Assembly: GCA_964462515.1 (NCBI GenBank)
Contig: CAYWXK010000010.1
Span: forward strand, 1 to 64,000
DNA length: 64,000 nucleotides
Direction: 5' to 3'
DNA from: CAYWXK01 sp964462515
GTDB lineage: Bacteria > Planctomycetota > Phycisphaerae > Sedimentisphaerales > Anaerobacaceae
The notes under the pieces are model-generated. The model was not told the origin of the DNA. It was given only the letters and a program-made list of their open reading frames with translations, and ran no database searches. Position numbers and translations under genes: made by a program. This document shows, one piece after another, positions 1 through 7,450 of the stretch. Every line of letters starts with the position of its first letter. Within the stretch, counting starts at the first letter, position 1.

Positions 1-66
1 TGTTGCGCCTGCAGAACCGACAATCGACTTTTTCAAAAAATCACGGCGACCAAAACTTTGTGACAT
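1..66 (-). CDS. N-terminus of a Tat-exported protein (runs off the window)
   Basis: The 22 codons visible on the minus strand begin with ATG at 64-66 and contain a twin-arginine signal motif, FGRRDFLKKS, followed by a small-residue stretch (VGSAGA). This is the classical Tat export signal, so a folded, probably cofactor-carrying protein such as an oxidoreductase is likely, but the mature part lies outside the window and the family cannot be named. An AAGAGGTGA ribosome-binding site lies just upstream of the ATG. It follows cobO on the same strand by about 40 bases and may be co-transcribed with it. Confidence 0.75.
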   Translation of the reverse strand, partial: MSQSFGRRDFLKKSIVGSAGAT

Positions 67-104
67 AGCTCACCTCTTTTTCGTCCATTCAATTTTACGA
101 GCTG

Positions 105-647
105 CTAAAATTCAATACCACGTCTGGCAGTAATTCCTTTATCGAACGGGTGCTTGATATTTTTCATTTCCGTTACCAAATCCGCCAAAGCTATCAATTC
201 AGCCGATGCACCCTGTCCGGTCAAAACAATCTCAACACAACTGTCCCTTTTATCTATAAGACTTTTGACGTCTTCAAACCTGGCCAATCCCTTCGAAAGA
301 CAATACACAATTTCATCAAGTATCAGCACATCATAAAATCTTTTTGCAGCCGTTTCAGTAAGTCTTGCAAGGGCATCTTTGATTGCAGCCTGCATTTCTC
401 TAACGGCCTTTTTGTCATTTAAGGACCTGGCCATATCCCACGGCACATCGAGCACCTCAAGTCTTATCCTGACCGCACCCAACTTTAATGCGAAACGTTC
501 GCCCATATCAAGCGATGGCGGCTTTAAGAATTGATAAATCAAAACCTTATTTCCCTGCCCGGCAGCACGCAGCGCTAAGCCGAATGCTGCGGTGGTTTTG
601 CCCTTGCCATTGCCCGTATAAACTTGCACAAGTCCTTTTTCCAGCAT
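105..647 (-). CDS. cobO: Cob(I)yrinic acid a,c-diamide adenosyltransferase (CobO/BtuR type)
   Basis: The enzyme transfers the adenosyl group of ATP to the cobalt of reduced corrinoids, making coenzyme B12 forms in the cytoplasm. The 180-residue protein starts VQVYTGNGKGKTTAAFG, whose GNGKGKTT stretch at about residues 12-19 is the ATP-binding loop typical of the CobO/BtuR family, and it contains the family block LDEIVYCLSKGL in the middle. Length agrees with the family (about 180-200). No other cobalamin genes are next to it, so it may serve corrinoid salvage. A B12-binding radical SAM protein is encoded at 17462-19018. The ATG at 645-647 lacks a strong ribosome-binding site, but no better start exists. 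Confidence 0.93.
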   Translation of the reverse strand: MLEKGLVQVYTGNGKGKTTAAFGLALRAAGQGNKVLIYQFLKPPSLDMGERFALKLGAVRIRLEVLDVPWDMARSLNDKKAVREMQAAIKDALARLTETAAKRFYDVLILDEIVYCLSKGLARFEDVKSLIDKRDSCVEIVLTGQGASAELIALADLVTEMKNIKHPFDKGITARRGIEF

Positions 648-1211
648 AACAACATATTAAAAATTAAAAGGCCAAAAGTCAACCCGCCTTATGTCTGACA
701 TTTCCAAGCGGTGTGTTATTGAAGTTTGAATTGTCGAATAATCAGTAGTATGCAGAGTGTCATTCCCGCGACCTGTTCCGAGCAGTGCCTGCCCTGCTTG
801 CGCTGAGCCTGCCTGCACTGTGCTTTGTCGAAGTGTCGAAATGAGCGCAACCGAAGGGGCGAGAGAGCAGGAATCGAGAACTACTGAACCCCGATATATC
901 GGAACCTTATCAAAGCCTGTCCTTAGCATAGTCGAACTGGTTTGGAATGACAAATCCTCAAATCGGTTTGATAAACAGGCGTTGCCGCTTTCAGTCGGAA
1001 AAAACTCGTGATGACCCATTTTTTAAGATACCTACAATATGCAGGTGTGACTTGAAAGCCATCTAAGCATATCTATGCCGGCTTTTACTCAACGTAGTAA
1101 ATTTTTTAACGGTTCCGAGCAATGACATTTACAATCTTACTTTAATTGCCCTGAAACTCGACTTTTACGGCTAAATCACTGAAAAAAATGGGTCGTCGCC
1201 GGCATTTTCTA
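648..1211. other. Intergenic stretch with dispersed repeats
   Basis: No convincing gene is present. Bases 760-960 carry patchy copies of a repeat family seen elsewhere in the window (for example 17221-17290): GCTTGCGCTGAGCCTG, TTGTCGAAGTG and GAAGGGGCGA blocks, plus a CCCCGATATATCGG palindrome. An open frame on the minus strand over 657-1019 has repeat-derived, low-complexity sequence and no ribosome-binding site. The remainder (1020-1211) shows no recognisable element. Confidence 0.6.
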
Positions 1212-1247
1212 TTGACTTTCGCAGCCACGATAGGTTAAGATTATAGT
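1212..1247 (+). promoter_or_regulatory. Candidate sigma-70 promoter of the M64-like gene
   Basis: TTGACT at 1212-1217 is followed after 18 bases by TAAGAT (1236-1241), with an alternative TATAGT at 1242-1247. It lies 40-75 bases upstream of the ATG at 1288, which itself has an AAGGAGG ribosome-binding site. Assigned by eye from spacing and consensus only. Confidence 0.4.
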
Positions 1248-1287
1248 AATCAAATAATCAGTGCCAACTTTTTAAGGAGGCAGAAAA

Positions 1288-4200
1288 ATGTCAAGCTTGA
1301 GGACATTTAGGGTATTGTGTTTGGTCGCGGCGTTGCTGCTTGTGCTGTCAGGGATAAGTAAAGGTGCGATATCTTTGACGGTAAACGGCGTGGATGTGAG
1401 CGAGGTGGTATTGCAGTCGGGACAATCATGTACCATCGAGATGTTCTCAAACAACAACAGCGAATATGTAGCGTATGTAGGTTTTCAGAAGGCCGACCCT
1501 CACGGGGCATTTGGTCATACAGAGACCAGGCCGCAAGCTGCGACGTTTGCGATGGTTAATCCGTTCAATCAGCCGCCGTTTTCCTTTGCCTATGAGGTCG
1601 CGGCGTTGGGTGGTCCGTCGCCAGGAGTGCATTTTGTTTTCCAGTATCTGGCAAACACGCCCGGTCAGGTAGAGCTTGGACTTTGGAACTCCGATGTTCA
1701 TAAGATTGATGCGGTCTCGATAACAGTGATGCCTCCGCACATCCGCAATGATTGGCTTAATCAAAGAGAGGTGGATTCGGTCTCGACAACAGTGCAGAAG
1801 GTGCGCGGGGCCTGTTTTGATCCGTGGACTTGCATGTGCTGGATAGAAGAAGAAGTGAATTGCCCCAGCCCCCCATACCTTTGGCTGGGAGGCGACACCG
1901 ATTGTTCTATGTGCCCGGAGTGTGGGGCCTGCTGCGATAACTGGGAAAAAGGTCTCTGCTGGCACTCGGCAGGACCATCGTTTTGCCTCCCACCAGCCGA
2001 TTGGCTGGGTCTCGGCACAGACTGCCGTATGTGCTGTCTTGGTGGACCGTGCCCGTGCACGCAGCCAGGCCAGCCAGGATTTATACTCGAATCCGAAATC
2101 AACCAGTGCTTCCAGGACACTGCCCAGGCCTGCGCCCTTATCGAGACAAAGCCTTTTGTCGTGAGGGTAACCTTGGTGGGAACACAAACGTCAGAAAACA
2201 AAACGGTTGTAGTCAAATTGGAGGTATTTAACGACGCTACAGGTGAAAAGATAAGCAAAACACAATATTCGAATCCGATAAAAGTAAAACCCTGCTCGTC
2301 GTCGCAACCATACTATTTTTTCTTCCTCGATGACGACACCAAGGATATGAAAGCCGGTAACTACAGGTTTTCTTTTAGTGACGCCGAGCTTCTCAACGAA
2401 ACGAGAATCTACCAATTCAAAAGCTCTAAAACAGTCCGCTTTCTTGCCGTAGAGACATTTGTATACGAACCGAATGGGAACGGCCCAGGTGGCCTCCCGA
2501 AATTCGTTCGTAATTGGAATGACTTATACATTAGTTTTGCTGAGCAGGTCTTTCCTGCACCAAAGATGGACAGAAAAAACGTAAATCATCTCGATAGAGT
2601 TTTTGAACCACTTTTAATATACACGGTAGATCCTACAAATCCGCATGACCCTAATAAAGACCCGGAGAATCTCGTGTCTGTTTTGGAAACAAAACTGAAA
2701 GAGTATAATAATGCCCATTCTGACGCGAAAGCTGACTTTATATGTTGTGTTGTACCTCCGGACCTCTGCCCTTATCTCGGCGTGAGGTGTGGCAATACAA
2801 TACGACTTAGGAAGCCTGCACCCCTTGTCGAGGAAACACTCGGTCATGAAATGGGCCATATATATGGTCTTGGGGAAGAATATGTTTATAGTAATAAAAA
2901 CCCCGCAAACCCCCGCTTTATTCTGGACCAGACGTTCAGATTCGATAAAAATCCGCCACCTTTGAAAAAAGACAAGGTCGGACATTTCATTATAGCTGCT
3001 CGCCGTCCGGACCCAAACCAACTCTGCAGTTGGGCCGACGATAAAAGTTCTTATGACTATAAAAGGCGTACAGAAACTTCCTCACGCTTATGGTGCACAG
3101 GCCGATTCGTCGTGCCAGATAAAGCAGGTTACGATGTGAAAAATAAGAAGGAGGTGCGATTCGACCCATATTCTCCCACGAAGAATACGTTTACTATGAT
3201 GAGCGGAGGAACCGCTCACACCTGGATTTCCGGGCCAGAGTACAAAAGTCTAATCGCCGCATTATTACCAACCGCCCCCAAATCAAAAGCATTGTCAACA
3301 ACTGCAGCGCCACTTACCTCTGGCCAAAGGATGCTCGTAAGTGGAATTATCGATATACCTGCAAGAACCGCAGAAATTAGTCCCCTTATCCCTGTCCCAA
3401 ACCTCGAAGTATCGCAGGAGGCCTCGGACCCAAATTGCCGGCTTGTATTTAAGTCGAGCACACAAGCAGTCCTGGGTGACTTCAACCTTTCTCCTCTGGA
3501 AAGTGAATTGCCGGGTAGCCAATTAAAAGGACCCTTCTCCGTCATAGTTGACCTGCCTGCTGGCACCGCACGCCTCCAGGTTACTATTGAAGGAGAAGTA
3601 GCCGGCGAACTGCAGCTTACTGATAATAGCCCGACAGTTTCGGTTCTATCTCCCAACGGCGGAGAGCAAATAACCGGCGAAATGGCCATTACCTGGACTG
3701 CCTCGGATGTGGATATTAATGATACTGATAACCTTAGTTACACCGTGAAATTTTCACACGACAACGGAACCGAATGGTCTGCTCTCGTAATGGACCACGA
3801 TGTAAATGAGCTTATCGTTGACTCTAATTACTTGCCTGGAGGACCTAATTGCCTCGTCAAAGTCATTGCCAGCGACGGCTGGAATCGCGCAGAAGACGTC
3901 TCTAATTCTGTATTCTCAATAACTACCAAGCCACCGCGAGTTACTATACTCGACCCTGAGGATGGCACAATTCTGCTTAGTTCTGAAAGTATGCAGGGTC
4001 GCTGCACGGCCTACGACCCGGAAACCGGCGATGTCAACGACCCCAATGCCATAGTTTGGTCGAGCAGTATCGATGGTTTTCTCGGAAAGGGTGACCTCGT
4101 GGGTTTTGCGCTTTCTGTGGGCGAGCATATACTCTCGGCGACAGCCACCGACCCTGAGGGCAAAACAGGGATAGATACAGTTAGTATTAAAGTGCTTGCA

Positions 4201-4386
4201 AACGCGTCAGATTTTAATTGTGACAACCATGTTGACTTCCTCGACTTAAGTAAGTTTGCAGAGAAATGGCAGGCAATTTGCTCACCACCTAACTGGTGTG
4301 AAGGAGCCGACCTTGACCGTAGCGGCGTCGTTGACTACGATGACCTTGCTGAATTAGCTAAAAACTGGCTCTGGCTGGCTGACTGA
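1288..4386 (+). CDS. Secreted M64-like metallopeptidase-domain protein with dockerin-like tail
   Basis: A 1032-residue exported protein with an N-terminal signal peptide (about residues 1-27). A cysteine-rich segment (about 170-260) contains two similar blocks with a CxMC pair followed by clustered Cys. The block HEMGHIYGLGEEY (His520, Glu521, His524, Glu531) matches the HExxHxxxGLxxEY pattern of peptidase family M64, so a zinc peptidase is likely though not proven. Further on comes an LSPNGGE Ig-like domain (about 785-880) and a second Ig-like domain. The last 65 residues hold two Asp-rich dockerin-like repeats (DFNCDNHVDFLDLSKF and DLDRSGVVDYDDLAEL). An AAGGAGG site precedes the ATG. Target and partner are unknown; the tail suggests attachment to an extracellular scaffold or surface. 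Confidence 0.72.
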   Translation: MSSLRTFRVLCLVAALLLVLSGISKGAISLTVNGVDVSEVVLQSGQSCTIEMFSNNNSEYVAYVGFQKADPHGAFGHTETRPQAATFAMVNPFNQPPFSFAYEVAALGGPSPGVHFVFQYLANTPGQVELGLWNSDVHKIDAVSITVMPPHIRNDWLNQREVDSVSTTVQKVRGACFDPWTCMCWIEEEVNCPSPPYLWLGGDTDCSMCPECGACCDNWEKGLCWHSAGPSFCLPPADWLGLGTDCRMCCLGGPCPCTQPGQPGFILESEINQCFQDTAQACALIETKPFVVRVTLVGTQTSENKTVVVKLEVFNDATGEKISKTQYSNPIKVKPCSSSQPYYFFFLDDDTKDMKAGNYRFSFSDAELLNETRIYQFKSSKTVRFLAVETFVYEPNGNGPGGLPKFVRNWNDLYISFAEQVFPAPKMDRKNVNHLDRVFEPLLIYTVDPTNPHDPNKDPENLVSVLETKLKEYNNAHSDAKADFICCVVPPDLCPYLGVRCGNTIRLRKPAPLVEETLGHEMGHIYGLGEEYVYSNKNPANPRFILDQTFRFDKNPPPLKKDKVGHFIIAARRPDPNQLCSWADDKSSYDYKRRTETSSRLWCTGRFVVPDKAGYDVKNKKEVRFDPYSPTKNTFTMMSGGTAHTWISGPEYKSLIAALLPTAPKSKALSTTAAPLTSGQRMLVSGIIDIPARTAEISPLIPVPNLEVSQEASDPNCRLVFKSSTQAVLGDFNLSPLESELPGSQLKGPFSVIVDLPAGTARLQVTIEGEVAGELQLTDNSPTVSVLSPNGGEQITGEMAITWTASDVDINDTDNLSYTVKFSHDNGTEWSALVMDHDVNELIVDSNYLPGGPNCLVKVIASDGWNRAEDVSNSVFSITTKPPRVTILDPEDGTILLSSESMQGRCTAYDPETGDVNDPNAIVWSSSIDGFLGKGDLVGFALSVGEHILSATATDPEGKTGIDTVSIKVLANASDFNCDNHVDFLDLSKFAEKWQAICSPPNWCEGADLDRSGVVDYDDLAELAKNWLWLAD

Positions 4387-4473
4387 TACGAGTCATAAGA
4401 ATTAAATGCGTTTTGCACGTGTGTGATATTTGCTCAGGAATGGCCAACATATCATTCCCGCGAAGGAGATTTG

Positions 4474-4497
4474 GTAGGGTGGGCTTCAGCCCACCAA
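4474..4497. repeat. REP-like palindrome, GTGGGCTTCAGCCCAC family
   Basis: A 24-base copy of an imperfect palindrome (core GTGGGCTTCAGCCCAC, flanked by GTAGG and CAATT) lying between two convergent genes. Near-identical copies are at 31220-31243, 36190-36213 and 51558-51581, and degenerate ones near 14525-14578 and 45851-45871. All are intergenic. It could serve as a bidirectional transcription end here, but it has no T-run. Confidence 0.8.
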
Positions 4498-4523
4498 TTT
4501 CCTCTTTTCAACATCGCTGAACA

Positions 4524-5783
4524 TCATTTATTCTTTATATCGTATGCCATAAGGACATCTCCGTGGCGGATGTAAAGTCGGCCATCGGAAATTGCAGGAT
4601 GTGCCCAGTGTTTGCCTGAGCCGAGCGCGACGCGAAAAGAGCTAACAATCTGGAAGCCGGCAGGTGACGCCTTAACCAATGCCACATCGCCGGTGTTCTC
4701 GTCATAACAATAAAGCATTCCATCGGCATAGACAATTGCGCCTTTGTTTCCGTTCCACTTTGCCTCATACATAACCTGGCCGGTGTTCCAATCGAGGCAG
4801 ACCCAGTCACCACTCGGAATACCGTCGAAGTTTGAGCCGTAAAGATAACCATCGACCAGCACAACGCCTCCGTGGTGACAGTCGAGGACCTGATTTGTCC
4901 ACTTTGTGGAAACGCTCGTACCATCGGCTGATAGCGAAAGCATCAATGAGCCGCGATTAAATTTACCTTCGCAGACACTTGTAATAAAGATGCGGCCATC
5001 GTGATAAACAGGCGTGATGATACCTGTGTCGTAGGATATCTCGTAAGGAAATTGCCAGACAATCGCCCCGCTATCTGCACGGACACAGATAACAGATTTC
5101 TGTATCATATTGACTAAAAGGCGATTCCGGCCTTTCTGAAAAATAATTGGTGAACAATAACCGGCAGCTTCGGTCAAGCCGGTTGTCGCCCAGATAGTCC
5201 TTCCTGTGAATTTATCGAGGGCAACGATTGTGCCTTTGCTGCCTCCGGGCGTGCAGATGACATTGTTGCCGTCGATAAGCGGCGAGCCGCTCATACCCCA
5301 GATAATGTTCTTGCCTTCGAACTCTTTGAGAGTATCGACCTGCCATATTTTGTCGCCGGATTTTGTATTGAAGCACGTCAACGCACCCAGTCCGCTAAAC
5401 ACATAGACCCTGTCACCATCAACAGTCGGCGTGGTGCGGGCGCCTGGGAACGAGCCTCGCCATTCTTGTCCATACGGAAACTTCCATTGCAACTTGCCCT
5501 CAAGGTTGCAAGCAAACAGAAACCCTTCTCGCTCCAGCATACCAGTCGTATAAATAAGCCTGTAGGCAACGGCAGCAGAGGAAAAACCGATACCGAGGCC
5601 GTCGGCAGACCACAAAAGTTTTGGCCCGCCGTCCGGCCATTTTTTCAAAAGGCCGGTCTCCGCCGATTTTCCATCGCGGTTCGGCCCGCGGAACTGCGGC
5701 CAGTCATCGCCGTAAGAGATACGACCGGCTACAAGAATAACCACACAGACGGCTATGATGTATTTCATATTATTCATAGACAA
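4524..5783 (-). CDS. Exported PQQ-like beta-propeller protein
   Basis: A 419-residue protein with a signal peptide (about residues 1-25, ending RISYGDDWPQ) followed by the WPQFRGPNRDGKS signature of planctomycetal PQQ-like propellers (BamB/alcohol-dehydrogenase-like fold). Repeated blades carry the usual 'G.i.WQ' and 'DGDRVYVFSG' type strands. The role is not known; related proteins are annotated as outer-membrane assembly-like or quinoprotein-like, but no quinone-binding or catalytic residues can be asserted. Start could be M1 or M3 (MSMNNMKY). The gene follows the six-hairpin-like gene by only 10 bases, so the two probably form an operon. Confidence 0.8.
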   Translation of the reverse strand: MSMNNMKYIIAVCVVILVAGRISYGDDWPQFRGPNRDGKSAETGLLKKWPDGGPKLLWSADGLGIGFSSAAVAYRLIYTTGMLEREGFLFACNLEGKLQWKFPYGQEWRGSFPGARTTPTVDGDRVYVFSGLGALTCFNTKSGDKIWQVDTLKEFEGKNIIWGMSGSPLIDGNNVICTPGGSKGTIVALDKFTGRTIWATTGLTEAAGYCSPIIFQKGRNRLLVNMIQKSVICVRADSGAIVWQFPYEISYDTGIITPVYHDGRIFITSVCEGKFNRGSLMLSLSADGTSVSTKWTNQVLDCHHGGVVLVDGYLYGSNFDGIPSGDWVCLDWNTGQVMYEAKWNGNKGAIVYADGMLYCYDENTGDVALVKASPAGFQIVSSFRVALGSGKHWAHPAISDGRLYIRHGDVLMAYDIKNK

Positions 5784-5793
5784 AGGCAGAATT

Positions 5794-6996
5794 TTAGATT
5801 TTCCGGTCTAATAAAAAAAGAAACATTTCTGCGGCGTGCCAGGAGTGCGGGGCACAAATTTTTCTATCAACGTATTCCTGCGATACCATTTTCATCCCCA
5901 CATACCTTGCCTGACTGGCATTTGCCTCCCACGTCAATGGATACTGTTCTTGAAGGGACATTGGCAGAGGCCAATTGTGAAAATGTGCCTCGGCCCATAC
6001 AAGATAAGGATAATTACGCGCCATATCTTGTGAAAAATTAGAACCTTTGACGTGGGCATCCTTGAAATCCATCCAGAATAGGGCCGAGTAAGAATCGAAC
6101 ACCGCAGGTATTTCATAATTGTCTTCTAAGTGCAGCGCTCGCAGCCCGAACTTGAGCCATTTGGTTTGATAAACAGGGTGCTCAGCAAAATCCGACATTC
6201 CAACTATATGCTTACCTTTACGAAACTGCGGAATCGCCTGAAGAACTTTATTTACAACCGGGTGATTGGCATCGGAAACAAGAGAAACCAGATATAGAAC
6301 CTGGCCCAGATTGTCGGCCTCCTGGTGGTCTGCATTGTTGCGGTCAAATGGGTCATTGAGTTGCACAATCCAAGGCTTAATTAAATGCAGGTTATTGGTT
6401 TTCTGCAGACACATAGCCACCATAGCACCATCGCGATACCACGGCTTGGGATAAACGAAAAAGTTTGGGACAGGTTTGGAATCGACGATGTTGATGAGGA
6501 TTTCTTGATGTAGGATGCGTAAAAACCCCGCATACGGATGACCTTCAAAATTCGGCAAATTGATATGCCCCTCGGTCAGGCTTATCCGTTTCCTGTCATC
6601 TTCGAGCCATACGGCCTTTTCATTTTCTGCTATGACAATGGTTTTGCTGTCAGAAGTTTTCAGCCTGACGGCGTATTGCGAAGGCAGTATTTTTTCCTCT
6701 ACAACCTCCCATTTGCGGAAGACCTCACTCGTCCGCGCATCGAAGAGTGTTCCATTCCTATAAAGAAATTTTCGGCGATTGCCCATTCCAAACAGATAGA
6801 ACTTAACTTTGGGAAATTGCATCGTCCGTTTCGACTCTTGTCCGCCTGTGGCGGATTTATCCGCCAGATTCACCCGCCATACATTGTGGCGGGCAAGTGT
6901 GGCGGATTCAGCATAAACTTCGCCGCAAAAAAATACAAAAAGAAAACACCAAATAAGACCCGCAAACAAAGCAGCGTGGCGTGTGTTACTATTCAT
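5794..6996 (-). CDS. Exported six-hairpin-glycosidase-like protein of unknown function
   Basis: A 400-residue protein with a signal peptide (about 1-29, ending VYAESA). The mature part has features of (alpha/alpha)6 barrels: the block KPWYRDGAMVAMCLQKTNN, then NNADHQEADNLGQVLYL and a late HNWPLP/ PLTWEANASQARY region. A sugar-related enzymatic role is an inference. Near the N-terminus the stretch NLADKSATGGQESKRT is encoded by nested CCGCC/GGCGG palindromes (6841-6907) that look like an in-frame repeat insertion. It is followed by the PQQ-propeller gene in the same direction. Confidence 0.55.
   Translation of the reverse strand: MNSNTRHAALFAGLIWCFLFVFFCGEVYAESATLARHNVWRVNLADKSATGGQESKRTMQFPKVKFYLFGMGNRRKFLYRNGTLFDARTSEVFRKWEVVEEKILPSQYAVRLKTSDSKTIVIAENEKAVWLEDDRKRISLTEGHINLPNFEGHPYAGFLRILHQEILINIVDSKPVPNFFVYPKPWYRDGAMVAMCLQKTNNLHLIKPWIVQLNDPFDRNNADHQEADNLGQVLYLVSLVSDANHPVVNKVLQAIPQFRKGKHIVGMSDFAEHPVYQTKWLKFGLRALHLEDNYEIPAVFDSYSALFWMDFKDAHVKGSNFSQDMARNYPYLVWAEAHFHNWPLPMSLQEQYPLTWEANASQARYVGMKMVSQEYVDRKICAPHSWHAAEMFLFLLDRKI
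6841..6907. repeat. Nested CCGCC/GGCGG palindromes inside a coding sequence
   Basis: TCCGCC at 6841-6846 pairs with GGCGGA at 6850-6855. ATCCGCC at 6859-6865 pairs with GGCGGAT at 6901-6907, enclosing CCCGCCA (6873-6879) and TGGCGGG (6887-6893). The same arms occur in intergenic DNA (22530-22580, 24467-24481, 52284-52297, 63471-63485). It lies in the N-terminal part of the 5794-6996 gene and keeps the frame open. Confidence 0.7.
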
Positions 6997-7300
6997 TACT
7001 GCACTCCGGTATCTGGTTTATAGGTGCATATTTCGTCCCATTGGAAAAAAGCAATAAAAACGATGATTGGGATTTTACGGAAAACAGCCGAAAGCGTCAA
7101 ACGCAAACCGTAGCGCAGCAGAAACTCGGCGTTTCTCCACGTTTTAATGGGACTAAACAACCATCAATGGAACCGAATCGGCCCGTTTCAACAGCGGAAA
7201 AATTAAGGTCTTGATTCTCGATTATCTTTTTACCATTGGACACAGATTTTGTCAAAATTATTTTAACTTAAGACGACAAGAACGACATCGAGTTTTGGCC

Positions 7301-7330
7301 TTGCTTTTTTATAAAAGAATGTGCTATATT
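7301..7330 (+). promoter_or_regulatory. Candidate promoter of the pdhAB-pdhC region
   Basis: TTGCTT at 7301-7306 and TATATT at 7325-7330 are separated by 18 bases. They lie about 120 bases upstream of the fused E1 gene, leaving a leader that holds the two stem-loops. By-eye assignment. Confidence 0.35.
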
Positions 7331-7357
7331 ATGCCTTACCAATTGAACTGTTGGTGG

Positions 7358-7413
7358 CACGGCCATCTTGGCCGTGTCTTCGGCCAATTGGTGCGGCACA
7401 AGTTTTCTCGTGC
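7358..7413. repeat. Two adjacent stem-loops in the pdh leader
   Basis: CACGGCCA (7358-7365) pairs perfectly with TGGCCGTG (7369-7376) around a 3-base loop. GCACAAG (7396-7402) pairs with CTCGTGC (7407-7413) with one mismatch. Both have the style of dispersed REP-like units rather than a known riboswitch. No T-run follows either. Confidence 0.6.
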
Positions 7414-7450
7414 TACATAGCATTTTGCAGAGTTTAGTGGAGTTTATAGT

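Larger units (their letters stand above)
6997..7450. other. Intergenic leader of the pdh genes
   Basis: This 454-base stretch has no supported gene. It contains a candidate promoter (7301-7330) and, between promoter and ATG, two stem-loops (7358-7413). Short open frames at 6981-7214 and 7211-7420 have no ribosome-binding sites or recognisable sequence. Confidence 0.55.

Noticed and set aside
657..1019. Open frames on both strands over the cobO upstream gap
   Set aside because: Built from dispersed repeat blocks, no ribosome-binding site and no recognisable protein sequence.
1447..2187. Long antisense frame (246 codons) opposite the M64-like gene
   Set aside because: The opposite strand has a clear signal peptide, motif and dockerin tail; this is a shadow frame.
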